A stretch of 64,000 nucleotides of DNA from Actinoplanes sp. NBRC 103695 (GCF_030269485.1 NZ_BSTL01000011.1:279525-343524), one strand, 5' to 3'. Positions 25,177 through 34,840 are shown, numbered from the stretch's first letter. Notes: generated by a model from the sequence alone, not told the origin. Numbers and translations are program-made.

Positions 25177-26211
25177 TCAGGTGCCGCGGATCGTGAAGAC
25201 CGGCGAGGTGGCGCCCGTCCGGCTGGGATTTCCCGGGGCGAGGGCACGGTAGGAGTACGTCCCCACGCCCGGTGGGGTGGCCAGGATGCTGAACCGGTCT
25301 TCGCCGTCGGTCGTGCCCCGGTTCACGGTTCGCCAGGTGCTGCCGGTGAGCCGCTGCAACTGCACCTCGGTGCCCGAACCGTCGGGCTCCAGCGTCCCGG
25401 TCACCGCGACGTTGGTGCCGGCCGGCACCGAGGTGGACGCCGGGCGGGCGGTCACCGACCAGCGGAAGTTCGGGAAGAGGTACGTCGGGGCGATGATGGT
25501 GGCCGGTTGCTCGGGGACGTTGTCACTGGTGATCCAGGCGCAGTGGCCGAGGGCGGCGCTCGTGCCGGTGAGCGTGGAGTTGTACACCCCGGACGCGTTG
25601 GTGCGGCCGTCCGGTGAGCGGATGTCACCCTCCGCGCAGCTGTTGTCGTAGTTCACCGTGACCGGCACGCCTTGCAGGGGCTGGCCGCTGTCCCGGTCGA
25701 TGACCCGCACGGTCCGGGTCAGGTTGCCGCCGACCACGGCCGGCTGGGGCGAGAAGGTCAGCGTCAGCACCGGCTTGTTGCTGCTGGTCACCTCGATCGA
25801 CGGCACGTCGATGACGGTCGACGGGTCGATCTCGAGCAGGGCCCACGACGAGTCACGGGCGAAGATCAGGTCGGGCTTGTAGGTGCCGCTCGCCCAGTCC
25901 GAGGTGACCGCGACGCCGCCGGTCCAGACGCCGTCCTGCTTGGTGCCGCTGACCAGGCTCAGCACCACCCAGCGGTTGTTGATCCGCACCGCCGGGAAGG
26001 ACTCCTGGCCGGCGAAGAACGGTTGCTCCACGACCTCGGTGTCGTCGGTCAGGCGGGCGCTGACCACCAGCAGCTTGGTCTGCAGCCCGGAGACGGCCAC
26101 CGTCTCCCGCGAGAACGTGATCGAGTGCAGCTCGGGCGGTGTGTTGCCGGCCTTGACCGGTGCGGCGAGACCGGCCGTGATCAGGACCAACGCCGCGATT
26201 CCGCGTATCAC
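25177..26211 (-). CDS. Secreted protein with Ig-like domains
   Basis: 344 residues from GTG 26211. Signal peptide (IRGIAALVLITAGLAAPVKAG) then beta-rich sequence. At about residues 145-225 a segment FSPQPAVVGGNLTRTVRVIDRDSGQPLQGVPVTVNYDN followed by ASGVYNSTLTG looks like an Ig-like repeat of the invasin/Big class, and the last 80 residues (RPASTSVPAGTNVAVTGTLEPDGSGTEVQLQRLTG...YRALAPG) form another, similar to cell-wall adhesion modules. No LPxTG anchor or enzyme motif. It lies 9 bases downstream of mtnA's stop on the opposite side: the two are tandem on the minus strand with this gene downstream. Confidence 0.82.
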   Translation of the reverse strand: MIRGIAALVLITAGLAAPVKAGNTPPELHSITFSRETVAVSGLQTKLLVVSARLTDDTEVVEQPFFAGQESFPAVRINNRWVVLSLVSGTKQDGVWTGGVAVTSDWASGTYKPDLIFARDSSWALLEIDPSTVIDVPSIEVTSSNKPVLTLTFSPQPAVVGGNLTRTVRVIDRDSGQPLQGVPVTVNYDNSCAEGDIRSPDGRTNASGVYNSTLTGTSAALGHCAWITSDNVPEQPATIIAPTYLFPNFRWSVTARPASTSVPAGTNVAVTGTLEPDGSGTEVQLQRLTGSTWRTVNRGTTDGEDRFSILATPPGVGTYSYRALAPGNPSRTGATSPVFTIRGT

Positions 26212-26220
26212 GTCTGAAGC

Positions 26221-27190
26221 CTAGGCGTCCGGGCGCTCGCCGCGGCCCGGTCGGATTGTGCGTCTGTCGGTGACGATCGCGGTGATCAGGTCGGACGGCG
26301 TGACGTCGAACGCCGGGTTGGCGGCCGGGAATCCGGCGGTCACCTCCTCGGCGGCCCGGTCCTCGATCTCGACCGCGGCGCCGTCCGTGGTGTCCGGGTC
26401 GATCGTGGACTCCGGCGCCACCACGACGAACGGGATGCCGGCCCGCTGGGCGCCGAGCGCGTGCGCGTACGTGCCGATCTTGTTGATCGTGTCGCCGTTG
26501 GCGCAGATCCGGTCGGCGCCGACCACCACCGCATCCACCTCGCCGCGCGCCATCAGGAACGGGCCGGCGCCGTCCACCGCCACCCGGAACTCCACGCCGG
26601 CCCGGGTCAGCTCCCACGCGGTCAGCCGGGCGCCCTGCAGCAGCGGCCGGGTCTCGCTGGCCAGCACATCCCGCAGGGTGCCGCGCCGGTGCAGCTCGAG
26701 CACCACGCCGAGGGCCGTTCCGCCGACCACCGAGCACAGGCCGCCGGTGTTGCAGTGGGTGAGCATGCGCGGCGCCCGCCCGCACAGTTCGGTGATCAGG
26801 TCGGCGCCGCGGGTGGCCATCGCCTCGGACGCGGCGATCTCCTCGTCCCGCACGCGCAGCGCCTCCTCGAGCGCGGCGCCCGGACCGTCGGGCAGGAGCT
26901 GGGCGGTGCGTCGCGCTCCGCGGGCCAGGTTCACGGCGGTGGGGCGTGCGCTTTTCTATCTCGCGTACGCAATGAGCAAGCTTTTGTGGGTCTGCCTCAT
27001 GCAGCCGGGCGGCCAGGGCGACGCCGAGCGCACCGGCCACCCCCAGGGCGGGCGCGCCGCGCACGGCCAACGTCTGGATCGCCGCGATCAAATCGGGCAC
27101 CGTGGTCAGCCGCAGGATCCGCTCCTCGGCCGGCAGTGCCGTCTGATCGATGATCTCGATGGCGCCGTCCACCCAGTCGATCGTCCGCAT
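26221..27190 (-). pseudogene. mtnA: Methylthioribose-1-phosphate isomerase, frameshifted
   Basis: Enzyme of methionine salvage (isomerises 5-methylthioribose 1-phosphate to the ribulose form). The reading starts at ATG 27190 (MRTIDWVDGAIEIIDQTALP) with the substrate-binding VRGAPALGVAGALG intact, runs to about 26956, then must skip one base to continue as SARPTAVNLARGARR and on to the stop at 26221. Catalytic parts in the second frame are intact: THCNTGGLCSV (Cys) and GADRICANGDTINKIGTY (Asp). Removing one A from the run of four at 26952-26955 restores a perfect 322-residue protein. It is therefore either a recent +1 mutation or a sequencing error. The patch around it is unusually AT-rich. 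Confidence 0.88.
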
Positions 27191-27196
27191 GCCTCC

Positions 27197-27202
27197 TATT
27201 CT
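27197..27202 (+). promoter_or_regulatory. -10 element of a probable leaderless PHP gene
   Basis: TATTCT ends 6 bases before ATG 27209 in the 18-base gap between the divergent starts of mtnA and the PHP gene. This TANNNT-N6-ATG spacing is the hallmark of leaderless actinobacterial mRNAs. No -35 is obvious. Confidence 0.5.
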
Positions 27203-27208
27203 GCAGAC

Positions 27209-28285
27209 ATGCCCGCCAGAGATCCGGTCGCCGACCTCCGCCGCATCGCCTTCCTGCTGGAACGCGCCAACGAGGCCACCTACCGCGTGCGCGCCTTCCG
27301 TTCGGCCGCCGCGACGGTGGCGGCCCTGCCCCCGGACGAGCTCCACGAGCGGGTCGCTTCCGGAACCCTGTCGAAGCTGAAGGGTGTCGGCGACGTGACC
27401 GCGCTGGCGGTGTCCGAGTCGCTGGCCGGCACCGTCCCGGCCTACCTGCGCCGGATGGAGTCGACCGAGGGCACCGACCTGCAGGGCGCCGCGGCGAAGC
27501 TGCGGGAGGCGTTACGCGGCGACTGTCACGCGCATTCGGACTGGTCGGACGGCGGTTCGCCGATCGAGGAGATGGCCCTGGCCGCGGTCGAGCTGGGCCA
27601 CGAGTACCTGGTGCTGACCGACCACTCGCCGCGGCTGACGGTCGCCAACGGACTGTCTCCGGCCCGCCTGCGCCAGCAGCTCGACCGGGTGGCCCGGCTG
27701 AACGACGCGCTGCCCGACGGTTTCCGGATGCTCACCGGCATCGAGGTGGACATTCTGGACGACGGCTCGCTGGACCAGGAGGACGCGCTGCTCGCCCGGC
27801 TGGACGTGGTGGTCGGCTCGGTGCACAGCAAGCTGCGCGACGAGGCGCCGCGGATGACCCGGCGGATGCTGCGGGCGATCGAGAACCCGCACCTGGACAT
27901 CCTCGGGCACATGACCGGGCGCAAGGTGTCCGCGGCCGCGTCGGGGGTGAAGGCCGAGGGCGACCGCGCGCACCGCCGTTCGCCGACCCGGCCGCCGAGC
28001 GACTTCGATCTGGCCAAGGTGCTCGCGGCGGTCGTGGAGCACGGCAAGGCGGTGGAGATCAACTGCCGGCCGGACCGGCTGGACCCGCCGAAGCGGATGC
28101 TCACCGCCGCGGTCGAGGCGGGCTGTCTGTTCAGTATCGACACCGACGCGCACGCGCCCGGTCAGCTGGACTGGCTTCGGTTCGGCTGCGAACGGGCGGC
28201 GCTGTGCGGCGTGCCGGTGGATCGGGTCGTGAACACCTGGTCTGAGGATCGGTTATTGGATTGGACACGGTCGCACGAACGGTAG
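27209..28285 (+). CDS. PHP-domain phosphoesterase with N-terminal HhH region (PolX C-terminal-like)
   Basis: 358 residues. Residues 1-105 resemble the helix-hairpin-helix region of family X polymerases (RIAFLLERANEATYRVRAFRSAA, then LPPDELHERVASGTLSKLKGVGDVTALAVSE). A PHP domain follows with its metal ligands: DCHAHSDWSDGG, LTDHS, GIEVDIL, VGSVHSK, DILGHMTGR, VEINCRPDRLD and FSIDTDAHAPGQ. The nucleotidyltransferase domain of PolX is absent, so this is a free-standing PHP nuclease or phosphatase, possibly acting in DNA repair. No ribosome binding site; see the -10 element at 27197. Confidence 0.9.
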   Translation: MPARDPVADLRRIAFLLERANEATYRVRAFRSAAATVAALPPDELHERVASGTLSKLKGVGDVTALAVSESLAGTVPAYLRRMESTEGTDLQGAAAKLREALRGDCHAHSDWSDGGSPIEEMALAAVELGHEYLVLTDHSPRLTVANGLSPARLRQQLDRVARLNDALPDGFRMLTGIEVDILDDGSLDQEDALLARLDVVVGSVHSKLRDEAPRMTRRMLRAIENPHLDILGHMTGRKVSAAASGVKAEGDRAHRRSPTRPPSDFDLAKVLAAVVEHGKAVEINCRPDRLDPPKRMLTAAVEAGCLFSIDTDAHAPGQLDWLRFGCERAALCGVPVDRVVNTWSEDRLLDWTRSHER

Positions 28286-28288
28286 TGT
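28261..28288 (+). promoter_or_regulatory. Probable promoter of the DUF885 gene
   Basis: TTGGAC (28261-28266) and TAGTGT (28283-28288), spaced 16 bases, with the -10 ending 7 bases before GTG 28296. The -10 contains the stop codon of the upstream PHP gene. Position implies a leaderless transcript. Confidence 0.5.
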
Positions 28289-28295
28289 CGGCGCG

Positions 28296-29966
28296 GTGGG
28301 AGACGTAGCTGACCTTGCCGACCGGTACATCGCCGCCTGGGCACCGCTGAACCCGACCGGCGCCACCTTCATCGGGGTTCCCGGCCAGGATGACAAATTG
28401 GACGATCTGTCGCCGGAGGGCTACGCCGCCCAGGCCGACCTGGCCCGCCGCACCATCGCCGAGTTGGACGTCATGGACCCGGCGGACGAGTCCGAGCAGG
28501 TCGCCAAGGACGCGATGCTGGAGCGGCTCGGCCTCGAGGTGACCCGGTACGAGGCGGGTTACACCGCGAGCGAGGTCAGCGTGATCAGCCACGGCGTGGC
28601 GGGTCTGCGGATGGTGTTCGACCTGATGCCCACCGAGGGCGAGGAGGCGGCGGTCAACATCGCCGCCCGGCTCGCCGCCTTCCCGCGGGCGGTGCAGGAG
28701 TACCAGCGGACGCTGACCGAGGCGGCCGAGGCCGGGCACGTGAGCGCCCGCGCCCAGCTCGTCGCCGCGGCCGACCTGTGCGAGGCGTGGGCCGACCCGG
28801 AGCGGGACAACTTCTTCCACGGGCTGGCCGACCGGGTCGGCGCGACGGGAACGCTGGGCGAGCACCTTCGCCTCGGCGCGGCGGGCGCGAGCGCGTCGGT
28901 GGCCGGCTTCGCCGAGTTCCTGCGGACCGAGATGGCGCCGCGCGGACTGGACAAGGAGGCGGCCGGGCCGGAGCGCTACGCGCTGGCCTCGCAGTACTTC
29001 CTGGGCGCGAAGATCGACCAGGAGGAGACGTACGCCTGGGGCTTCGAGGAGTTGCACCGGCTGGAGACCGAGATGCGTACGGTCGCCGCCGAGATCGCCG
29101 GCCCCGGCGCCGGCATCGACGACGCCGTGACCACGCTGGACTCCGACCCGGCCCGCTGGGTGCCGGGCAAGGAGGCGTTCCGCGAGTGGATGGAGCGGCT
29201 CGCGCACAAGGCGATGGACGAGTTGTCGGGCACCCACTTCGAGATCGCGCCGCAGATGCGCAACCTGGAGGCGTGCCTGGCGCCGACCTCCGACGGCGCC
29301 ATCTACTACACCGCGCCCAACGAGGACTTCTCCCGCCCGGGCCGGATGTGGTGGGCGGTGCCGGCCGGGCAGACCCGGTTCTCCACCTGGCGCGAGACGT
29401 CCACGGTCTACCACGAGGGCGTGCCCGGCCATCACCTGCAGATCGGGCAGACCCAGCTGCGCGCCGACCGGCTCAACCGCTGGCAGCGGCTGCTGGCCTG
29501 GTGCTCCGGTCACGGCGAGGGCTGGGCGCTGTACGCCGAGCGCCTGATGGACGACCTCGGCTACCTCGGCGACCCTGGTGACCGCCTCGGCATGCTGGAC
29601 GGCCAGGCGCTGCGCGCGGTCCGGGTGATCGTGGACATCGGCATGCACCTGGAGCTGGAGATCCCGCGGGACAACCCGTTCGGCTTCCACCCGGGTGAGC
29701 GGTGGACGCCGGAGCTGGGCTGGGAGTTCATGCGGGCGCACTGCCGGGTGGACGAGGACGTGCTGCGCTTCGAGTGGCGCCGGTACCTGGGGTGGCCGGG
29801 GCAGGCGCCGTCGTACAAGGTCGGCGAGCGGATCTGGCTGCAGGCGCGTGACGACGCCAAGGCCCGCAAAGGTGCGGATTTCGACCTGAAAGCGTTCCAT
29901 CGTGACGCTTTGGATCTCGGGGTTCTCGGCCTTGATCCCCTGCGTAAAGCCCTCTCCAGGATCTGA
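28296..29966 (+). CDS. DUF885 family metalloprotease-like protein
   Basis: 556 residues, the common length of the family. The zinc-binding signature is HEGVPGHHLQ (an HExxH-like arrangement with Glu in second position and two further His), near residue 375, followed by GHGEGWALYAERL, which supplies a further Glu ligand. The N-terminal half is helical. DUF885 proteins are related to the M32/M3 peptidase fold and many are predicted carboxypeptidases; activity is not proven for most. No signal peptide, so cytoplasmic. It begins 10 bases after the PHP gene stop. Confidence 0.9.
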   Translation: MGDVADLADRYIAAWAPLNPTGATFIGVPGQDDKLDDLSPEGYAAQADLARRTIAELDVMDPADESEQVAKDAMLERLGLEVTRYEAGYTASEVSVISHGVAGLRMVFDLMPTEGEEAAVNIAARLAAFPRAVQEYQRTLTEAAEAGHVSARAQLVAAADLCEAWADPERDNFFHGLADRVGATGTLGEHLRLGAAGASASVAGFAEFLRTEMAPRGLDKEAAGPERYALASQYFLGAKIDQEETYAWGFEELHRLETEMRTVAAEIAGPGAGIDDAVTTLDSDPARWVPGKEAFREWMERLAHKAMDELSGTHFEIAPQMRNLEACLAPTSDGAIYYTAPNEDFSRPGRMWWAVPAGQTRFSTWRETSTVYHEGVPGHHLQIGQTQLRADRLNRWQRLLAWCSGHGEGWALYAERLMDDLGYLGDPGDRLGMLDGQALRAVRVIVDIGMHLELEIPRDNPFGFHPGERWTPELGWEFMRAHCRVDEDVLRFEWRRYLGWPGQAPSYKVGERIWLQARDDAKARKGADFDLKAFHRDALDLGVLGLDPLRKALSRI

Positions 29967-30286
29967 CGCGCCGGCCGGACACCGTGTCCGACCTGCAACT
30001 CTGCGTAGTTTTACCACTCTCCGCAGTCATGCCGTGACAGTGGGCCAGTGAATCGACCGATATCCATCACGCATGGGTCACGTAATTGTTTCGCGTCTTA
30101 CTGCTACCCGCAGGTCGGCCTGCGGCGCATCCCCCGATCAGACGATCCAAGACTGACCAGCAAGAAGGGGTGACTTGATTATTTCTCGGGATAGATTGGC
30201 CCGGATCCGCGCGCTCATGCGATTACAGAGGGTGATCTAGCTCGGGGCCGCGGATCGGTTCTACCCCGTGGCGGAGGAAGAAGGCA
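29967..30286. other. Intergenic region upstream of the conservon cluster
   Basis: About 320 bases, lower in G+C than the genes. It begins with a small stem (CGGACAC / GTGTCCG, too tight to be a good terminator) and must carry the promoter of the gene at 30287; no convincing -35/-10 pair was chosen by eye. Confidence 0.45.
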
Positions 30287-31441
30287 ATGGCAGCAACGTC
30301 TCGTCTACGTTCCGCGCTCGCGGTCGTTCTGACGATCTTGATTCTCGCGCCGGCCGGCATGCTCTTCTTCCGGGTGTGGCAGCAGAACGCCGACGAGCGC
30401 GACGACACCAAGCGTGAACAGCAGGGTGTGGAGTACCTCGGCGGACTCGCCCCGCTGGTCAGCGCGCTCACCGAGGCGCAGTCCTCGGCACTGCAGGGCG
30501 TCGCGAAGGCGCCCGCCTCGCTGACCACCGCGGTCTCCCGGATGGCGGCGATCGACGAGCGGATCGGTGACGACCTCGGCACCCGCGAGCGGTGGACCGG
30601 GCTGCGCGACCGGATCAACCGGCTCAGCTCCGTCGCCGGTCAGCCGCTGCAGATCTATCAGGCCAACGTCGAGGTGACCAACCTGACGCTGGCGCTGTTC
30701 ACCTCCGTCTCGGACAACTCGACGCTCAGCCGCGACCCGGACAACGACCTGTCGCACCTCCAGCAGGCGTTCGCCGCCGACCTGCCGAACACCACGGTGA
30801 TGGTGAGCCGGATGGGCGACCTGGCCCTGATGCTCGCCAACCTGACCGGCAACTCGCAGGCCCGCCAGCAGACCCAGGCCACCCTGCTGCCGCAGTTCGG
30901 CGCCGCGGTGCTGGCGGTCAACACCAACGTCGCGTCGCTCACCGACAACCTGCAGGCCGCCGTCGACGACACCGACAGCACCACGCTCAGCGGCAGCCTG
31001 GTCACCACGGTGGACGCGTTCCGCCGCGGCGTCGAGTCGTTCATCCGCGGTGCCAGCCCCGGCGGCAGCAACGCGCCGAACGCGGCCGCCATGGCCACCG
31101 CACAGAGCCAGCTGCAGACCTCGCTGTCCGGCCTCTCCGGGGTGCTGGTCCGGGAGATGCGCGGCCTGCTGGAAAGCCGGAGCGACCGGCTGGACAGCCG
31201 GCGGATCGAAACCATCGCGATGGGTGCCCTGGTGTTCCTGCTCGTCCTGGCCGCCGTGCTGATGATCGCCACCGGCCGGCGCAAGGACCGTACCGGGCCC
31301 GCCCGCGAACCCCGCAGCCTGGCGGACTCGCTGCCCAGCGCCCGCGACCCGTTCGCTGCCCACGTGCCTGATCAGGCGTCGCCGCCGTACGGCGCCGAGG
31401 TAGGCCCCGATCGGCGGGAGCGTTCCGGTGCTCTTCGGTAA
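30287..31441 (+). CDS. Membrane sensor-like protein upstream of the conservon
   Basis: 384 residues, ATG 30287 with a GGAGGAAGAAGG site. One N-terminal membrane helix (LAVVLTILILAPAGMLFF), about 280 extracytoplasmic residues that are helical and Gln/Asn/Thr-rich, a second helix (IETIAMGALVFLLVLAAVLMI), and a short cytoplasmic tail. This matches the topology of the sensing half of the kinase encoded next, but there is no HAMP or ATPase domain. Its last 14 bases overlap the kinase gene. It probably belongs to the conservon as an extra input or structural subunit. Confidence 0.8.
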   Translation: MAATSRLRSALAVVLTILILAPAGMLFFRVWQQNADERDDTKREQQGVEYLGGLAPLVSALTEAQSSALQGVAKAPASLTTAVSRMAAIDERIGDDLGTRERWTGLRDRINRLSSVAGQPLQIYQANVEVTNLTLALFTSVSDNSTLSRDPDNDLSHLQQAFAADLPNTTVMVSRMGDLALMLANLTGNSQARQQTQATLLPQFGAAVLAVNTNVASLTDNLQAAVDDTDSTTLSGSLVTTVDAFRRGVESFIRGASPGGSNAPNAAAMATAQSQLQTSLSGLSGVLVREMRGLLESRSDRLDSRRIETIAMGALVFLLVLAAVLMIATGRRKDRTGPAREPRSLADSLPSARDPFAAHVPDQASPPYGAEVGPDRRERSGALR

Positions 31442-34373
31442 GTTCCGCATCCTCGGCAAGCTGGCCCTGCTGGTTCTCGTACCCCTGCTCGGCGTGGTCG
31501 CGCTCAGCGTGCCCATCGTCGTCAACCGGATCGACGCCGCCCGCGACGCACAGAAGATCCAGGACCTCGTCGAGCTCGCCAACGCGGTCGGCTCCACCGT
31601 GCAGGACCTCCAGGAGGAGCGCCTGCTCTCGATCGGCTACCTGCTCCAGCTCGTCCAGGGGCCGGAGCTGGTCGCACAGAGCGCGAAGGTGCAGGACAGG
31701 CTCGCCTCGCTGAGCCGGCGCGACAACCCGCTGAGCAGCCGGATGAACAAGGCGGTGGCCGACGCCGCGCGCCTGAACAACACCCGGACCGCGGTGCTGA
31801 CCGGCAAGACCGACCCGAACGCCGTGGTCAACGAGTTCAACGCCGTGGTGCTGCCGCTGATCGACGGGCTCGGGCTGCGTACCGAGGCGGACCTGACCAC
31901 CTCGGTCGGCCGGCAGCTCCTCGCGCTCGACTACGCCCTGCGCACCAACGACCTGATCAGCCAGGCGTCGGCGTACCTGACCACGGCGGCGATCGCCAAC
32001 CGGCCGGAGTTCGTCGGGCTCTTCTACTCGATCCTGATCCGGCTGCAGAACGACATCCTCACCGCGCAGGTGTTCTTCACGCCGCCGCAGTACAAGCTCT
32101 ACCTTTCCGCCCAGGACGCCTGGTCGTCCCGGGTCGGCGCGGAGTTCCTGCAGAAGGCGGCGATCGACCCGGCCTCCGCGGTCCGGCTGCTCGACCGCGA
32201 GGCGCTGTTCCCGTCGCTGCAGTCGGTGAACGTGCTCGGTGGCTTCGTGGAGAAGCGGGTGTCCGCCGACGTGAACGCGGCGGTCACCGAGAACCGGGAC
32301 AGCGCCCTGCAGACCGCGCTCTTCGTCGGTGGCGCGTCGCTGCTGCTGCTCCTGATGGTGTTCGGCCTGAGCATCGTGATGGCCCGTGCGGTCGCCCGGC
32401 CGCTGCAGCGCCTCACCCGGTCCGCCGACCGGATCGCCCGCGCCGCCGAGGGCGAGCTCGAGCGGGTCGCCGACGACGAGGCCGAGGTCGCCAGACCCAT
32501 CCGACTCGACCCGGTGGACGTCGCCGCCAAGGACGAGATCGGCGACCTGGCCCGGGCCTTCGACCGGGTGCAGGCCACCGCCGTCCGGCTGGTGGAGCGC
32601 CAGGTGATCGGCCGGCGCAACGTGGCGCAGATGTTCGGGCACGTCGGACGGCGTACGCAGAACCTGGTCGGCCGTCAGCTCGCGCTGATCGACAACCTGG
32701 AGCGCCGGGAGACCGACTCGGACCGCCTGCGCGAGCTCTACCGCCTCGACCACATGTCCAGCCGGCTGCGCCGCAACGCCTCCAGCCTCGTGGTGCTCTC
32801 CGGTGGCGCCGGCGCGAACGAGCACATGGCCCCGCTACCACTCAACGACGTGGTCCGGCTCGCCCTGGGTGAGATCGAGGACTACACCCGGGTCGACGTC
32901 GACGTGCCCGAGGAGATCGTGGTCGTGCCGGCCGTGGTGGCCGACCTGACCCTGCTGCTCGCCGAGCTGATGGAGAACGCCACCGCGTTCTCCCCGCCGC
33001 ACACCCAGGTCGCGGTCACCGCCGCCGAGATGCGAGGCGGCGCCCGGCTGGCGATCGTCGACCACGGCCTCGGCCTGGAGCGCGAGCGGCTGGCCGAGGA
33101 GAACGCCCGGCTGACCCGCCGCGAGCGCCTCGACCTGGCGCCCACCGAGGTGCTCGGCCTCTTCGTGGTCGGCCGGCTGGCCCGCCGGCACGGCATCGAG
33201 GTCACTTTGACCGACACCCCGGACGGCGGCGTCACCGCGTGGATCGACCTGCGCCCGGCGCACCTGATCTCCCGCGCTGAGACGTTCCCGCAGGGCGCGC
33301 CGATCCAGGCCATCGTGACCAGTCCGACCAGCGAGTTCGGCTCGCTGCTGGCGGGCAGCGCCGGCCGGCGGTCGGTGCCGGGCAGCGCCCAGCCGTTCGA
33401 CGCCAACATCCTGGACCGCGCGACCCGGACGCTGCAGAGCACGCAGTCCTGGAACGCGTTCTCGCCGTACGCACAGCTGACCTCGTCGGCCGCGCCCGTC
33501 GACGCGGAGATCGTCGACGACGCCCCAGTCCGCCGCAGCGCGCCGGTCCAGCCGGTCCAGCCGGTCCAGCCGGTCCAGCCGGTCCAGCCGGTCCAGCGGG
33601 TCGAGCCGGTCCGCTGGGACGAGCCGGTCCGGCAGGACGAGCAGGTTCGGCGCTACGACGCCGGCACCCCGGTCGCCGGGCGGCACCCGGCCGCGATGCC
33701 CGAGCTGCCGCCGGGGCCGATCGAGATGACGCCGGCGCCGGCCTCCCCGACGCCGTTCGAGCCGGTCGCCATCCCGCGGCAGCGCAACGGCACGGAGCAG
33801 CCGGTCCGCAACGGGAACGGCAACACCAACGGCAACGGCAACAGCAACGGGAACGGGAGCGGCAACGGGCTGCGCCGGCGCGTGCCGGGCACCCAGCTGC
33901 CGCACGACACCGGGCCCAAGATGCCCGCCGCGCCGCCGTCCACCGACGACGCGCTCGCCGCCCGCGAGGCGTTCGAGGCGTTCGAGGCCGGCGTCAACCG
34001 GGCGCAGTGGGACGTGATCGAGGCCGAGATGTCCGGCTCACAAGCCGGCCCCTCAGCCGGGTCCTACGCCGCCCCGCCGGCCGGCCCTTTCGCCGCCCCT
34101 TCGTCCGGGCCCTACGCCGCCCCGCCGGCCGGCCCCTACGCCGCCCCTTCGTCCGGCCCCTTGACCGGCGCCGAGGGAAGCGGCCACCCGCCGCTGGCCC
34201 GTCGGACGCCGGGCGCCTCGCTGCCGGCCCCCGAGCCGCAAAGCGTCACGCCCGCCGCACCGCGCCAGCCCCTGGACCCGGACGCCGCGCGCGCCCTGGT
34301 CGAGCAATTCGAGTACGGAGTCGCACTCGCCTTGAATGAGTCGAAGAGCCAACACGAGGGACAATCGCGATGA
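31428..34373 (+). CDS. cvnA: Conservon sensor histidine kinase-like protein CvnA (nitrate/nitrite-sensing type)
   Basis: 981 residues from GTG 31428. Order: membrane helix 1 (about 8-30), NIT-type four-helix sensing region (about 45-290), membrane helix 2 (about 300-320), HAMP-like segment (RPLQRLTRSADRIARAAEGE), a region in place of the dimerisation/phosphoacceptor domain, an HATPase_c domain (N box LLAELMENATAFSPP near 510; G1 IVDHGLGL near 543; G2 GLFVVGRLARRHGIEV near 578), and a 350-residue disordered Pro-rich tail with six QPV repeats (33545-33600) and Asn-Gly repeats. No canonical H-box is evident, as usual in CvnA. Next gene overlaps by ATGA. In Streptomyces conservons, CvnA passes signals to the roadblock/GTPase partners. 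Confidence 0.92.
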   Translation: MLFGKFRILGKLALLVLVPLLGVVALSVPIVVNRIDAARDAQKIQDLVELANAVGSTVQDLQEERLLSIGYLLQLVQGPELVAQSAKVQDRLASLSRRDNPLSSRMNKAVADAARLNNTRTAVLTGKTDPNAVVNEFNAVVLPLIDGLGLRTEADLTTSVGRQLLALDYALRTNDLISQASAYLTTAAIANRPEFVGLFYSILIRLQNDILTAQVFFTPPQYKLYLSAQDAWSSRVGAEFLQKAAIDPASAVRLLDREALFPSLQSVNVLGGFVEKRVSADVNAAVTENRDSALQTALFVGGASLLLLLMVFGLSIVMARAVARPLQRLTRSADRIARAAEGELERVADDEAEVARPIRLDPVDVAAKDEIGDLARAFDRVQATAVRLVERQVIGRRNVAQMFGHVGRRTQNLVGRQLALIDNLERRETDSDRLRELYRLDHMSSRLRRNASSLVVLSGGAGANEHMAPLPLNDVVRLALGEIEDYTRVDVDVPEEIVVVPAVVADLTLLLAELMENATAFSPPHTQVAVTAAEMRGGARLAIVDHGLGLERERLAEENARLTRRERLDLAPTEVLGLFVVGRLARRHGIEVTLTDTPDGGVTAWIDLRPAHLISRAETFPQGAPIQAIVTSPTSEFGSLLAGSAGRRSVPGSAQPFDANILDRATRTLQSTQSWNAFSPYAQLTSSAAPVDAEIVDDAPVRRSAPVQPVQPVQPVQPVQPVQRVEPVRWDEPVRQDEQVRRYDAGTPVAGRHPAAMPELPPGPIEMTPAPASPTPFEPVAIPRQRNGTEQPVRNGNGNTNGNGNSNGNGSGNGLRRRVPGTQLPHDTGPKMPAAPPSTDDALAAREAFEAFEAGVNRAQWDVIEAEMSGSQAGPSAGSYAAPPAGPFAAPSSGPYAAPPAGPYAAPSSGPLTGAEGSGHPPLARRTPGASLPAPEPQSVTPAAPRQPLDPDAARALVEQFEYGVALALNESKSQHEGQSR

Positions 34374-34840
34374 CTTCCCCCTACAGCACCGAAACCAACA
34401 GCGGACGCGACTACGCGCACTCGCAGTTAAGCGCGGAGGCGAAGACCTTCAACTGGTTGCTGGACTCGTTCACGTCCGGCACCGCTGGCGTGATCGAGGC
34501 CATCGCCGTGTCCTCCGACGGTCTGCTGATGGCCATGTCGGCGATCAAGGACCGGCCCAACGCCGAGCGCCTGGCGGCGGTGGTGTCCGGCCTGACCAGC
34601 CTGTCCGGCGGCGCCGCGAGCTGGTACAACCTGGGCAGCCTGAATCGGGTGATCATCGACATGCAGGACGGTTACCTGCTGGTGACGGCGATCAGTGCGG
34701 GCTCGGTGCTCGGCGTGATCGCGGACCGGACGGCAAACCTGGGCACGCTCGCGTACGAGATGACCCTCTTCGCCACCCGCGCCGGTGGTGCGCTCAGCCC
34801 CCGGCTCATCGCGGAATTGAAGAACGCCGTCCAGCAATGA
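34370..34840 (+). CDS. cvnB: Conservon roadblock/LC7 protein CvnB
   Basis: 156 residues, starting inside the CvnA stop (ATGA). Roadblock/LC7 fold: FNWLLDSFTSGTAGVIEAIAVSSDGLLMAMS, SGLTSLSGGAASWYN, VIIDMQDGYLLVTAISAGSVLGVIA. These domains act as GTPase regulators in MglB-like systems; CvnB would modulate CvnD. Overlaps the next gene by 4 bases. Confidence 0.95.
   Translation: MTSPYSTETNSGRDYAHSQLSAEAKTFNWLLDSFTSGTAGVIEAIAVSSDGLLMAMSAIKDRPNAERLAAVVSGLTSLSGGAASWYNLGSLNRVIIDMQDGYLLVTAISAGSVLGVIADRTANLGTLAYEMTLFATRAGGALSPRLIAELKNAVQQ

Noticed and set aside
26935..26975. Programmed frameshifting in mtnA
   Set aside because: The needed shift is +1 with no known slippery pattern, and other mtnA genes are single frames; an indel or read error is simpler.
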